A stretch of DNA of 64,000 nucleotides from Phytoseiulus persimilis (lineage: Eukaryota > Arthropoda > Arachnida > Mesostigmata > Phytoseiidae): contig CM075104.1 of assembly GCA_037576195.1 (NCBI GenBank), forward strand, positions 21,716,211-21,780,210, in the 5' to 3' direction. Numbering within the stretch: the first letter of the stretch is position 1; each line of letters opens with the position of its first letter. A program made the translations under genes and the position numbers. Shown one piece after another: positions 1 to 12,371 of this stretch. The notes beneath the pieces were generated by a model. It did no database searches. It was given only the letters and a program-made list of their open reading frames with translations, and was not told the origin of the DNA.

Positions 1-225
1 AATATGTAAGGCTTGCATACCATGTATACGTGCTCTGTGGCCCCAGTGTTAGGATAATGTAATGTTTTCGCTCCCATTTACACGTATTTTGTGGGTTCAG
101 TGTGTGAAGTGAGTAATGTTTGTGCACATCCATGTATACGTGTTTTGTGGGCTCGATGTTGGAAGAATGTAATGTGCTCGTACGTGGACATACGTGTTCT
201 GTGGGCTTAGTGTGACGAACTCAAC
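1..225. repeat. Minisatellite, ~55-bp unit, cut by the window edge
   Basis: Four successive units begin near 21, 75, 131 and 186, giving spacings of 54-56 bp. Each carries a core like cATGTATACGTG followed by CTGTGGGCTCAGTGT and a stretch ending in GTAATGT. The units are clearly related but diverged, so this is an old array. It runs off the left edge, so its full size is unknown. It does not resemble the larger array at 12.4-18.1 kb. Confidence 0.7.
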
Positions 226-466
226 TTCCATACGGGTGAACGCTGAAGTTTCGGCAATGTGGCGCAAGCAGGGTCGGCTGCACTCATCATGTGCTTGATT
301 TTTGTTGTTTGGGTTGTGCTCAACGCGTAAGTTAACCAGGTTCTGTCGACGTTAAGCTGTTGACATCTCGCTAATGATATGGGCACTTTCTCTCTCAGCT
401 TGCTCCCTCCGGGCGCCGGCGCTATCGGTTGTGTGTGTTTTCTGTGACGAGAGCATGAGATGTATG

Positions 467-1585
467 CAGTGGCGTAGCCAGGGGCGGGGGCTGAGCAGGC
501 TCTAGCGCCCCCCCCCCCCCCCCCAGAGCATCCAAGTTCATGCTATCTTATTCGAGCTTCCGGAACGAATGCTGGGTCTCTGGCCTCCCGATACCGAGCA
601 ATATTCTTACTATACATAATCCGCTCCGTCTGTTATATTGTCTGTTGGTCTAGCGTCGGTGTGTCGATGGATTTCGGAGTCTGAGGAGGGAATCTCGTGA
701 TCGATCTGATCATATTTTCCGGAGTTCAAGGAGCTGATTCCGGCATCGAGATGATCATACTTTTCGGAGTCTAGGGAGCTGACTTCAGGATGCATCGGTT
801 ACAATTTTATGGGTCTGAGGAGGTGATTCCGGGATCGATCTGTTTGTTTTCTACACAGGTGCTTATGAAGTCGATCTGACCATAGCCTTCGGGGTCTATG
901 GAGCTGATTTGACGTGAACAAGTGTCCACGAGCGCCTAAGAGGCCGTCTTTGAGAATCCCCAAGACCGTTCCGAGTGTTTACAAGAGCGTACAAGACCGT
1001 CTTTGTGAAGCACGAGCTCCTCACAGGCACGATGAAGTGCTTCAACGTCAGATCCCTCTCGGAGACAGCACATGACATTTTTGAATCTGGGACGATATTC
1101 CTTGATCGCAGTCAAAAGCGATCAGTGCAGAGCAGAGTGCTATACCGAAAATTGACAACATGTACCGGTGAGCCAAAGATGGTTTGAGAAATTATTGTGA
1201 CCCAATGATGAAGGAGAAAAGTGCCTCTATGTCAGGAACCGCAGTCCGATCGCGGCCGGCCAGTCGGATGGTGTCATGTGGTATGGTAGAGGCGATCAAT
1301 GAAGACCATCGATCCTGAATCACATGAGTCACATGAGTATGAGGAAACCTCAATGCCTCGCTTCTGAGCTTTGAAGTCGAACGCAAGCTTTCCTCTTTTT
1401 GTTGACGAGCTGATCCTACCGTTCTCATTGGACTCCATGAATGGTTAGATTTCATCGATTCTCTATGAATGGTTCGGCAGAAGCTGAAGCAAAGGTTTCG
1501 TCAGGGTCTCACAGAACGCGTGGAAGGAAGGCGAACGGAAAGAAATTTCAGCACCTGCCCAGGAGAAATCCTGGCTACGCCACTG
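467..1585. mobile_element. Non-autonomous hAT-type DNA transposon, 1.1 kb
   Basis: The left end reads CAGTGGCGTAGCCAGG and the right end is its reverse complement, CCTGGCTACGCCACTG. The 8-bp sequence GATGTATG flanks the element on both sides (459-466 and 1586-1593). Terminal repeats starting with CAG and an 8-bp target duplication are the hallmarks of the hAT superfamily. A long G/C homopolymer lies just inside the left terminus. No transposase could be recognised: the longest open frames are under 90 codons and have no hAT dimerisation or zinc-finger motif. The element is therefore probably moved by a transposase encoded elsewhere. It contains a 45-bp tandem repeat, listed separately. Confidence 0.9.
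675..815. repeat. 45-bp tandem repeat inside the hAT element
   Basis: Three units of 45 bp begin near 675, 720 and 766 with CGGAGTC-like starts, and weaker traces continue to about 900. Because 45 is a multiple of three, the minus-strand frame from 795 to 610 reads as three 15-residue repeats (pattern SSxxSxKYDxxD). The frame has no other support as a gene. Confidence 0.6.
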
Positions 1586-1593
1586 GATGTATG

Positions 1594-2776
1594 TGACGCT
1601 TGTCTTGTCTGCGATGTGTACCATGTATCTAATGCACATCATCGAATTTATAGGTTTATATGACTGAACCTGATGCTCGTGATGGCGGCTGCGCATGAGC
1701 CTCGTGTAAGGTCAGCGGAACTGCGTGTTTCGTGAACTGAGCTCGATTACTGAGCACGTAACGTATTGCACTTGATGTCCACTCAAGTGTTGTTAGCAGC
1801 GACCATAATACTCGCAACCAGAACGACAGGTCGGTTCCACTCCGGGGATTCGTCAGCTTTCTTCACGGGATTGGGAGCCTAGCTCCGTATTGACAGCAGT
1901 GAGAGAACCAGTAAAATGTGTGAATCATGGTTTACTGGCTCCCCACACGCGTTAGTGCTATTCTCCTGATACGTGAGCTTGTTCTGCCCAGTTTACAGAA
2001 GCCATCCGCGTCGCCTCCAACGAAAGCGCGAGGGTCCGCCGGGCCTCAACCGCTATCGGATAGGCCACGCGTTGTCTGAACTGTACATGAGAAAAAGCGT
2101 AGAGTTTGCCTCGTGGGCGAGAAGTGTAAAGTCCCTGTGTGCAGTGTCCATGTATGCAGTGAGCATAACGTTCGTCAGGGATGTGTACGTGCGGGTGTAT
2201 ATTTGTTTGCTTGGGGTTGTGCGAGGCTTGTACGCTGTGTAAGTATACTATGTCTCGGGCACGTCTCATAACGTGTCAACCTATTTCTCTCAGGCAATAT
2301 CTTCTACAGGCTCCCTCAAGCCGCAGCTGACCGTACCGACCTCGAGTCCCCAAGACCATGTGGGTTTGCAAGTGCTGGATTCATCTGTCACTCTTCGCTA
2401 TGTTTCAGGCGGTCGGCGGACCATGAGGGACCGCGGGACAAGCGTCGGTTTTGAGCATCCAGCTGTTTAGGTCCGAGATCTTCGTCGACCCTTGGATTGA
2501 CAGGAGGTTCAGATTCACGACTCCATCCATGAAACTACAGACAGGTTGACTGGATTTCATGTGAGACCAGGTGTGCGCAGCTGGGAATACGCGAAAGTCG
2601 CGAAGTTCCTCTCACTTCCCTGAGATTGTTCCCCTAAATATAGCGGAGGCTAATCACAGGAGAGCCAGAAGCACAAGCATCATCAGCGGGCATGACAGTT
2701 GATATTTTTATGGGTCTCTCGGAGGACCGTACCTGCCCTTCGTGTCGTATCCGTGTTATACGACCGAATGCCGGCT
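1594..2776. other. No gene recognised
   Basis: This is the unique-looking stretch between the two hAT elements. The open frames are short (up to about 100 codons), overlap on both strands and show no domain. I see no repeat, RNA gene or splice-supported exon. Confidence 0.5.
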
Positions 2777-2784
2777 TCCTTGGC

Positions 2785-3056
2785 CAGTGGCGGATCCAGA
2801 GGGGGGGGGCGATCGCCCCTCCCTAGATTTTCGAGCGACATACAGAGTGGCCCTTTCAACTAGAGACTCTCCTTGATCGTTTCTGTCACGGCTAAGGAGC
2901 TCCCCAAAGTTCGATAACAGTGTACGCTCCTCATTTTTTTAGTCGAAAACTAATTTTCCCCGGTTACGACCACCGAGAGCAAGGGGGAAAAGTCATAAGT
3001 TCCATCAAAAATCCACGACCGCCCCCCCCCTCGAGTCACTCTTGGATCCGCCACTG
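2785..3056. mobile_element. hAT-type MITE, 272 bp
   Basis: The ends are CAGTGGCGGATCCA and TGGATCCGCCACTG, perfect inverted repeats, with G-runs and C-runs just inside. The 8-bp duplication TCCTTGGC flanks it exactly (2777-2784 and 3057-3064). It is too short to encode a transposase. The terminal repeat is related to, but different from, that of the element at 467-1585, so the two belong to different families. The perfect duplication suggests a fairly recent insertion. Confidence 0.93.
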
Positions 3057-3064
3057 TCCTTGGC

Positions 3065-6000
3065 TTCTTCGCCGGCTCCTCGGATCAAAGTAGCTCGTTC
3101 CTCGTGCATTCGTGAGATGTTCCAAACCTTTTTTCTGTGGAACAGGCAAGCTGACTCGGTGCCGGAGGTAAATCTCCAATGATTAGGGAGTTCTGAACCA
3201 GCACCCATCCGAAAACCATAGAAATCAAGAGAACCATGGTATCCTCACACGCAGCTCTCAAGATGTTTGAGTAACAAGAATGCTTTGATCCGTTAGATTT
3301 AGCGGAAAGATCTCTGCTGTTCTCGCTTCCTGGAACGAGTTCAAGGATGCCTCAGCATGAGCTGTGAAGGCTTTGTCCTACAAGGATCATCGTCCGTCCG
3401 ACTGGTCTTGCGCAGCTCCTCACACTCAGCAGCTTTGTGGCGAAGGAGTTCTTCACAGCTGTTTTCCGTCAGAGCAGGTCTTAGTCGTATAGAAAGTCGT
3501 TGTACTAAACCTTCGCGTGTTTCGTCATCGATCGTCTCCGATTCAGTTCGACCTCTGGGTCATTCACTGCAAGGTTTCGAGACAAACAATTGAATTCACA
3601 CTCAGAATATCTTGAGGTGTCACGCAATATTGTTACTTGTGTACTAGAGATATTTTTTTTTTGGAATTTGCTCCCAAAACTACAAGCATCTGCCTCCGTT
3701 ACATAGCTGCAGGAACGGAAAATTTCCGACGGCTGAAACACCCACCTTCGGTGCTCGAAACAGGCGGACGGGCGGCCCTTGGTGGGAGAACCTGGCTTCT
3801 AGCCGTGTCCGATCTCCCCAAAGAACCCTTACCCTGAAACCAACAGCAGGCGCCTAGCGATGAGAGTCATCACCAGAGCTGGTGAGCTCAGGCAACAGGC
3901 CATGAACATCTTTTCCCGCCGACTTCCGACATATTGGCCTGCTTCGGACTATTGTTGCCATTCTTCAAGATCTTCCCCTGATGATGAGCATACTCCCATT
4001 TTCCGATTGGGAAGCCGCGGACCTAAACGACGCGACTCCATCATCCCTTTCCGGGAGAAACCACAGGAAAATGCGGTCCGAAATCCGCTCGATCAATATC
4101 AATATCATTAGTACCATAATCCATCTCCACAGATCCCTGCTTTGAGTAAATATTGTTCGAAAATCCGATCGGCAACCAAATGAATAGCGCGGCGATAGTA
4201 CGGAGTTCGAGCGTTTTGGATCCGAAAACCTGAGAGATGACCGCGTCGTTTTGAAAACGTCCACCGAGCCCCTCAAGAAGCTCTAGATTCGTGAGGAAGA
4301 TGAATCGAGTGCCGTCCTGTCATCAGAATGAAGAGCTGCGGGGAATAAACCCAGAGTAAAGTCGCAGGCCTTCCTGGAGCGTTGATAGCGCTCTAGCTTC
4401 ACCGACGAATGAAAATCGGGCTCCACAGCTCCAGCCTGAACAGGAACAGGATTGTAGCTCCGTTGGCCACGGGCTAGATGCCGGCTGTCGCCACGAACTC
4501 CACTAAGCGGAGTGGAGAACCAGTCTTGCTTTCGTCTCCGATGGACGTATAGTGAGCTGATAAGCCTGTCTCGATTCAGTAGCTCAATCAGTCCGTACGC
4601 ATCTGAGAGCGTCCCAATTATCCCTCGGAACAATTCCTCCGTAGCTTGGACACACTCTTCGAAGAGTTCGCTTGCAGACAAGAACTGTGGCGTGTGATAC
4701 CTCGCTCAGACTACGTCAATACAGTTCACCATGGGCAAGTGAACACTGATCATCTCTACTGCAAAGAGTGAGGTAGCGCCCCCTTCCTCGAACCTTCCGA
4801 CTATCGTCCCACCGAGCTTACTAGCTCCTTGAATGGGAGGGTCATCCGCAGCAAATGAGCGTCATCGTCCATGAAATTCAATCAGATCGTCCTGATGCAG
4901 CTCCGACCCCCTCTCCCGAGAAGGCCAATGAAGCTCCCCCGGCATGATACTCTCCGAACAGTCCGATTCGTCGCGTATGTAACCATATAGGAATCGTTTT
5001 GTTCGCGAACTCTGATTTGGCACCACTCGCTCTGAAACTACGCTCGATTCTGAGCTTTATTCCACGAGTCCATGTACTGCTATTGCCGTTCAAGCTGTTA
5101 TGCGTTCCGAAAACGAATGCTTATCACTTGATGTGTGGATTCGGATATGTTCGTGAGATGAAAGTTTGTTCAAGGCGGAGCAGCGAGTTGATCATCTCGG
5201 CTCATTATTTCCAAGATGTCCCTGAGACAGAGAACTGAATCGAGTTCTATTTGGCAGGAGCTGCTCGAAAAATCACTCGTATCGCTCAATCCGACACAGG
5301 AAAGCAGTTCTTCCGGATTCCTGGCCGTGAGAAGAAAAAAATCACTTAGATCCCTTGAGAAAAGAGTGTGTCCCCAGCCCTGCATGACAAGGATGCAGTC
5401 GTGAGCTAGGAGCAAAGCATATGTATCTCCTGCCTGGTGTTGGATAACGAACGCCTCTATTCAACATCAGTGCGTCAATATTTTTCCATACGCGAATCGA
5501 GGTTGTCTGCTCTTTTGTGGTCAAGGATTCTCCCAGCCATATGTAGCCCTGTGTTGTACTGACAAATCAGGGTTGGGGAAGGAGAGGGAGCTTGCAGAGG
5601 AGGAATGATCATCCCGTCCGCGACCCCGAGAGTATCAAGAATGAGAAGAGTGCTTTTGGCCTATAAAGTGCTCATGCATTTTCTTCCTGCGAGAAATCGT
5701 TGAGAGGCACTTGTATATCGTGAGAAGTCTCAATGCGAAACTTCAGTAGTTCTCTTGCCTACTGTTACTGCGTGTGTTGAATCAGAGCAGAAGATTTGTA
5801 TGCATTTGTATGTTTTCTCAAAAGAAGCTTTGCGGCGTGGATCAACTCCCTCCTTAAGCCCTCCTCTTGGAGGCCGAAGTTTACCACTTTGTCCCCTGCT
5901 CTTGAGTTTTCTCAGGGACTATTGGAGTCTGCTCAAAGTTCTCGGAGCCTTGACTGTTCTTGTAATAAAGCCTATTTTAGATGCCTGAAACAATCATGCC

Positions 6001-9000
6001 TTGTACCACTAGGCGAAGATGTACTGGCAATGGCTCATCTGATTCTTCACGGCTCTTCGGTGCTTTCATCTCTCATTCCGAGATACCCGTCAATCTGATC
6101 ATGATCTAGAGTAGGAAGGTGGTCTCCGATCGATCAGTTCAGAAAGTAAGATAAACCGCGAGACGGACCGGGTGCGGGCGTATGTTGGCTTCACCGCATT
6201 CCTCGCTTCTCGGTCAATGAACTGGTGCTATCACCAGTTTAGTAATGATCACGAAAGCTTGACGCAGACGTTGAATACGATCCCACAATTTATGTCTCCC
6301 TCTTCCAAAGAACAACCAAGAACCGAAGCTAGGCCACTAGATCGAGAGAGAATCGGACGAAGTCGCAACCGATGATCTTAGCCGTGGAAAGAGCTTGTTT
6401 CAAGGTGACATGCTGGATACTGGACTGGTTATTGCAATGAAGCTCGTCTCGATCCAATCTCGAATCGTTCAGATCCTTGAGAGAACGGTGATTCCCCTTG
6501 CAATGCTCAAGGTGTTCAATAAATGTGTGACAGTGTTCAAGTATGCAATCCCATATTCGCATGTTGAGTTGAATGAGACAAGACAGTAGGCTATTCCAAT
6601 GGATCGGTATCGGAGATCCCGACTTATATCCAGATGAAAACAAGCACTCGGCTTATTCCGCGTATCAAAGTCTTCGAGCGTAATATCTCGTTTCTTTGAA
6701 ATCGCTCCATTCTCCGATCAATTAAGAATACACGGATTTTTACGCGCATCTGATTTTCTTCTGTCAACCTGTCCCGTGTACACTTCTGGCATGTTAGACT
6801 AGGACACGTGTGTTCGCGAATGTTCTGCGGATGGACGTCCGTATATATGTGGTGGAGGAGACCTCACGGGCGCACTGAGTTACCGAACCTGCTGCGATGC
6901 TTTCAGAGTCCTTCCGATCGACCAGATCACCTCATCATTTGTGGACCTAAACCTTCTAGATGAGTCAACTGCTCGTGGTTGTGGATTTTCGTTGAATGAC
7001 TGTATGTGTTGTTCCTAATCCTATGCGTCCCGTTTCTCCAAAGAAGTTTTGTGTGCTGTTTGTGCGCAACATGGGCAGATACGGTCGTGCGTGTTGTGTG
7101 ATCCTCGTCGTGATTCCACTCGATCGTTTGTTCAGCATCTTCATTAAATCAACACGACGTGGGTGAATCGAGAATGCGACGGAACGGTTCAGCGATCGTT
7201 GGCCTCTCAGGGTGCAATCGAGAGTTTCGGCGTGATTTCTGAAGCCGAAAATTCCTCTTCGTCATTCTACCGCTTTTTACTGCGTTTCGTCCTGCCGTTG
7301 CTGAGTCGTCGATGAAGTGCTCTCATATTCTCCAATGCGTTTCGCGTTGTCAACGTCATGTTGAGAAGTTGCTGGTATGAAGAGAGCTTGTTGTCTGAGG
7401 CATTTTTCATTAATCCGATAGGCATTTGAGCAGAATCGAGAGAATGATGCCTCGAGATACGGGCTCTGGCTCCGGAGCGAGTGTTATTTGCACCGATGCG
7501 CATGATGACAATCGTGATGACCTGGCTGAACTCTGTGAACGCCTTCCCAGAACGGTCAGTCAGGTCTCTCCTGTCGAAAAGATTCTCTTGGCACTCGGAA
7601 TATTCTTGCAATGCTGAACCTTCCTATCCGTTGACTCCGGCGTTCGCATTGAGAATCCAACTCTCATTTGTGGAGTCCTCATACGTCTGCGAGATCGGGA
7701 GGATCAAACTAGCTTCTCTGAGGGCCTGAAGAGTTATTGATGCCAACAAATTCGTAGAGATTGAAAAAACGGCCGGGAAGCGTTCGATTTGCGCTGCCCG
7801 ACTCGTCCCTTCGAGAGTGTCCGTGCGCACGCTGGTTTAACATGTGCGCTCGGCATGTGGCATCGCAACATCGACTATCATCGAAGAGCATCGTTCTCTG
7901 CGAAACCGAGCGAGGCGAAGCTGATATCTCAACCTCAGTGTTCTGAAGCCCAGTCAAGATTCCCAGTTGTCGATCTCCGAACCCTGCCATCGATATCGTT
8001 ATCGATATCTGATTCAACGAATATCTCTCAGAGCACGTGTGGAGCTCTAGGGCTTTCTCAGCCCTCTAAATGGCGAGCGCTCACCCTCGTAGAGCAGCGG
8101 ATCAGTCTTTAACTTGACGACCGAATGCGAGAATATGGTTTCAACTGGGATATGGATCAACCCTGAGATCATTATCCATACCAGTTACCAAAGGCAACTT
8201 CTGCAAAGCTTCAGCAACGTGGAGAATCGTCCGCCGATCAGCTGCTGCGAACTGAAGTCAAAAGACAACGAGAGCTTGAGTTCAGCCTTTGCATACTCTT
8301 GGAAACTGTGTGTGCCGTCCTGGTGGGTCTGGAGACCCTGAGTCTTCCTTGAACCCCGGTTGACGTGAAATGTGGGTCAACCTCCCCACGCGTACGCACT
8401 TGGTGTTTGAGCATTTATCGTCAAAAGTTCCTCTCTCCGTTTCCTCCACCCACCAACTGCAGTCTCAACTTAGATACCTCAGTAATCGGTGATGAGGCTC
8501 ATGCACCCAGCTTGCGTTCACCACAAATTGTCGAGGAGTCAAAGATAGAAACTGCAGACGAAGGGTAAAGGAGGCGGGCAGAGAAACTTTTGACGACAAA
8601 TCTGCTAAAGGGTCCGAAGGTATGTACTCGACTAGATTGGTCGCAAGCCCAGATTTCACCATGAGGTCGGGCCATTCCCTCGTCAGTGAAGAATTTTTTT
8701 TCCGAAATTCAACCATCCCAGCGTTCGAAATACATTCCATTTGGGACGCAGACATCCCCTCGCTCCCCCCTGGTATCTCAAGATCCAGACCGTTCGAGGA
8801 ACGGGACGCTTGATTGGCAGGCTGGCTCTTGCGAACTTGACACGTTGATCGCGGAGCGCACAGGGAAACAACGTCTGATAGAGATTCTGAGCTTCTTCTT
8901 CGTAGCCGTGGAGGCGGCTGCTTCGGTGGCGGTAGGGTACACCTCACGCTAACGCACAATCGTTCAGCCGCGCCCAAGTCCACCGAGGGAGCAGACGGCT

Positions 9001-12000
9001 GACCGTCTATCTGATAGTTCTAGTTTCAGCTATAGTTGTTCTTGAACTGTAGTTTCAAGTGGGTGTGGGATATACAGATGTTAAACCTAGTCACTGTGTT
9101 CACCGCTGTGGAGAGCGTCGTCCAGTCTTTGATGTTGTTTGTTGATTCGTCATTCGTTCCATTGCGTTTCACGTTCCCCTTTTTTGTGCACAGTTTCCCA
9201 TGTTCGTCAAACTGTCAGTATATCAGCGATGCCGAGTGTACGGTTAACGGTCTACAGGAGTGTTTCGTCCAGGCTCAAACTGTCTGGTCTGCCGTACTCG
9301 ATGTCAGTTTCGTCATTTAGTTCGACTAATCGTTAGCCAGTGGAAAAAAATCTTGGGCTGAATGTACTGCTGTTCTGTTTGTGTTCTGCCGTGTGAGCAG
9401 GCTGCGCGAACATTGTCACGTCGTTGAGCTTTTATTGATCTCGAGGATCACTCGTTCTGAAGTCCACTGATCCACGTCCGGCATGCATTCCTTCTTGCAT
9501 AGCTGTTGTATGGGACTCGTCTTGTGGAGTTTTTGAAGAATCATTGTTCGAATAATCTCTTGTTCCCGGGCGTATTCTCCGTGATGAGTTCTTTCACTGT
9601 CCGTTGTGCCATTAACGGAATCCGCAAGCCGGCGAATGTCGGACGTCCCAAACGGAACTCCGTTCTCTACTGACTCTAGGTTGTGTCTACAGACGTCATG
9701 AAAAGAATCCTCGTCGAAGAAAACGCTTATTTGGCGACGAGCCCACTACTTATTGGTATTGATGTCCAGCAGAATCCACAGCCATTAGAATAAACAGGTT
9801 CATACTCTAGTTCACCCAGAACTCGGGTTGAAAATGCTCCTATTCATCGGAAAATCCAGAATCCCCTCTTCGCGGAGTGGTTGGATAACCTCAGAATCCC
9901 TCTACAAAACTACTCGTCAGGAAAGCCAACCCATCCGACCGCTAGGTCGTTACGAAAACTTCGAGAACTCCCATGCGAGGATGTTTCACTTGACCTGAGT
10001 TCTCTCGGATACAACCAGATGTGTGGCTCCACGACCACGACTCGAGTTTCATCTTCTCTATGACTACAGGATGCATATCGATCCCTGGATCGGAACTTTC
10101 CACTCGATTGGTTTGCAATGGTACTCGTGAGTTAACGAGATGATGGTCTGAGCAGCACGGATCAGTCTTGGATACATCGAGAGACCGTGGTGAGCTAGCA
10201 GAGAAGCTTTCGACATTGGTATTCGTGCCATAATCATGCTTTGACGGGCACATAACCATGTTGTGGGTTTGCGTTCGGGTTCATGTTCGACTGAATGCTT
10301 CCTCGTGGTTGCGAAGCCTGTTCGTCAGAGATTGGACGAAGATTCTCTCGCCCAATGTCGCTCGTACACAAGCGTTTCCATCGAGGCCCATGCTGAGATG
10401 CACTCTTTTGTGTTTACGTACGGATGACGGTTCTGCATGGATGTATGATCCCGGTCGTTTAACCCCATGAATTGTTTGTCTTGGTTTGAGTCTGTGGGCG
10501 AGTAGAATGTGGCTTGGGGCGATCATTTTGGTGTTGTTCCTGTTGGGCTAATTTCGCTTGGGTTGTCAGTGTACCAATGTTCTCTCACAAAAAAGAGATT
10601 CGTGTCCCGTCATGAGGTGCCCCCCTCATCCAGTCTCGATTCTCTCTTCGTCCAACTCTGTTGCTTCAATGGAAGATCCACATCCGTGGGGCTTCGGTGT
10701 TCTAGCTTCCCCGCGGGGTAGTCGGTGGGGAGTTGGATCCAGTACTTTTCATGTAGACGGGAGGTGGCAGGTTCACACGTTGTCCTATTCATGCCAGCTT
10801 CATGTTCGGTCGCTAACTAGTCCGCCTCCCTGATTTCCTCCCCGATCTGATTCGGGCTGTGTGTCTTTAGGTTTGATCGTGCGAGAAGCGCAGATTCTCG
10901 AGAGTCCCACAGGTGTTCGTTTCGCGTGGCCAATGGAATATGACTGCGTGTTCGATTTCCCTCGACGCGAATCGGATCCGGCGATTTTTTCTCCCACTTC
11001 TATTTTTCTTCTCAGGCTGATTCATAGGGCAAGAGACTTCATACACTATCTCACTGACCGTGTTGAGCCGCTCCCATCAACAAACTAGGTCTGGTCAGGA
11101 ATATGTGTGACATGCATGGAAAGGGACACATTTCGGGAGAGAAAATTACCATGCGTGACGGCCGTACTTGTCTCACAGAGCCTGCAGGTTTATGGGAGTC
11201 GCTTAAACCGGTTGGTGCATCAGGTACCTGGCCCTACAGATCAATGCAGACCGAATGGGTGACCAACTGTGCAATGAACGTAGGCTCTCTCAGAGCCCGG
11301 TAGATGTGAGCTCGGTGAGTTTCCCTCTAGTGTCCTGTGTACATTATTCGCGGGAACTAGTTGGATGTGTGTCTGTGCCATGAACTTCGGTTTTCTTCGG
11401 ATTCGAGAGGGTCGAAGTCCGGCCTAGTTCGTTTCCTGCCCGGTTGGATTCCTGAGAGCTGACTGGGTATCTCTATTCATGCGACGAGCGGCGATTCCCG
11501 CCAAGCTTCGGGAGCGTATCATCCCCGCATGGCCTGCGGGCAGTGGATAACATGCTAGGCTCCAGTCATCACTGGATGAATTCGAATCGAGGTAGGCTCG
11601 TCTGCTGCCTTTGACACTTCTTCTTGGGCGCGCATGCGTGATCTTCAGTGGGAGTGTGCGTGTTTCCTGTTGTGTTACTTCTACAAATTCTCTGACTCGA
11701 AACCCCCCGAAGATGTGTGTGCCTCCGATATAGTTTGTGCGAACGAGCCTACCGTCTGTGGGTGTGTCTGTGCGCAGAAAGCTTGTTCGCTCAGTTCCCG
11801 AGTGCATGTTCGTTCTTCGAAGTCCACGGGAAGCCGATTCATCTTTTTCGTGTGACGGATCAGGTGTTCTGCTCCTATACTTTTGGGATTAGCGCGGACG
11901 TATGTCTTCCACCCGAGGGAGGGGGGGAGGGTCTTGGTGATCTGAGAGCTTTCGATGTATTACTTCCGGAACAGAGTGTCTCCTTGAGCTCTGTTCACTT

Positions 12001-12371
12001 CATGCAATCTCAGTCTGACTCGTGCGTACCAACTACGTGTCTGCTCGTCTGCCGCGCAATAAACGACGAGGCTCCAGGGTTGCGAGTGCGTTTTGTCTTC
12101 GTTTGATGATACACATTCGTCTGAGCCGAGCTGGATTGGTTGGCAACGATCAGTGGGATTTGAACCGTTGCTTCGTTGCTTCGAGGATCTGTCTTCTTTA
12201 TCTGTTGTCCCCAGAGAATCCGCAATCTATCCTCGTCCTTTCGATCGAATTCGCCTCAATGCATAAGTTGTCTAAGCGAGGAACGTACAGTCCCGGATTT
12301 CAGGAACGCCCGTTCTCGTGATTTCACCCTGGACCCTCTTGGAGGATGCTCCTCGAACGCTGACGCTCCCT
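3065..12371. other. Long stretch without recognisable genes
   Basis: About 9.3 kb. Open frames are all below about 175 codons, occur on both strands with heavy overlap and match no family I know. The longest, on the minus strand at 8465-8983, is rich in Ser, Pro and Arg and looks like a chance frame. I see no terminal repeats, target duplications, tandem arrays or RNA genes here. It is probably intronic or intergenic DNA with transposon relics too old to recognise by eye. Confidence 0.5.

Noticed and set aside
8465..8983. Minus-strand frame of 172 codons
   Set aside because: Composition is Ser/Pro/Leu-rich and unstructured, with no homologue recognised and no exon signals.
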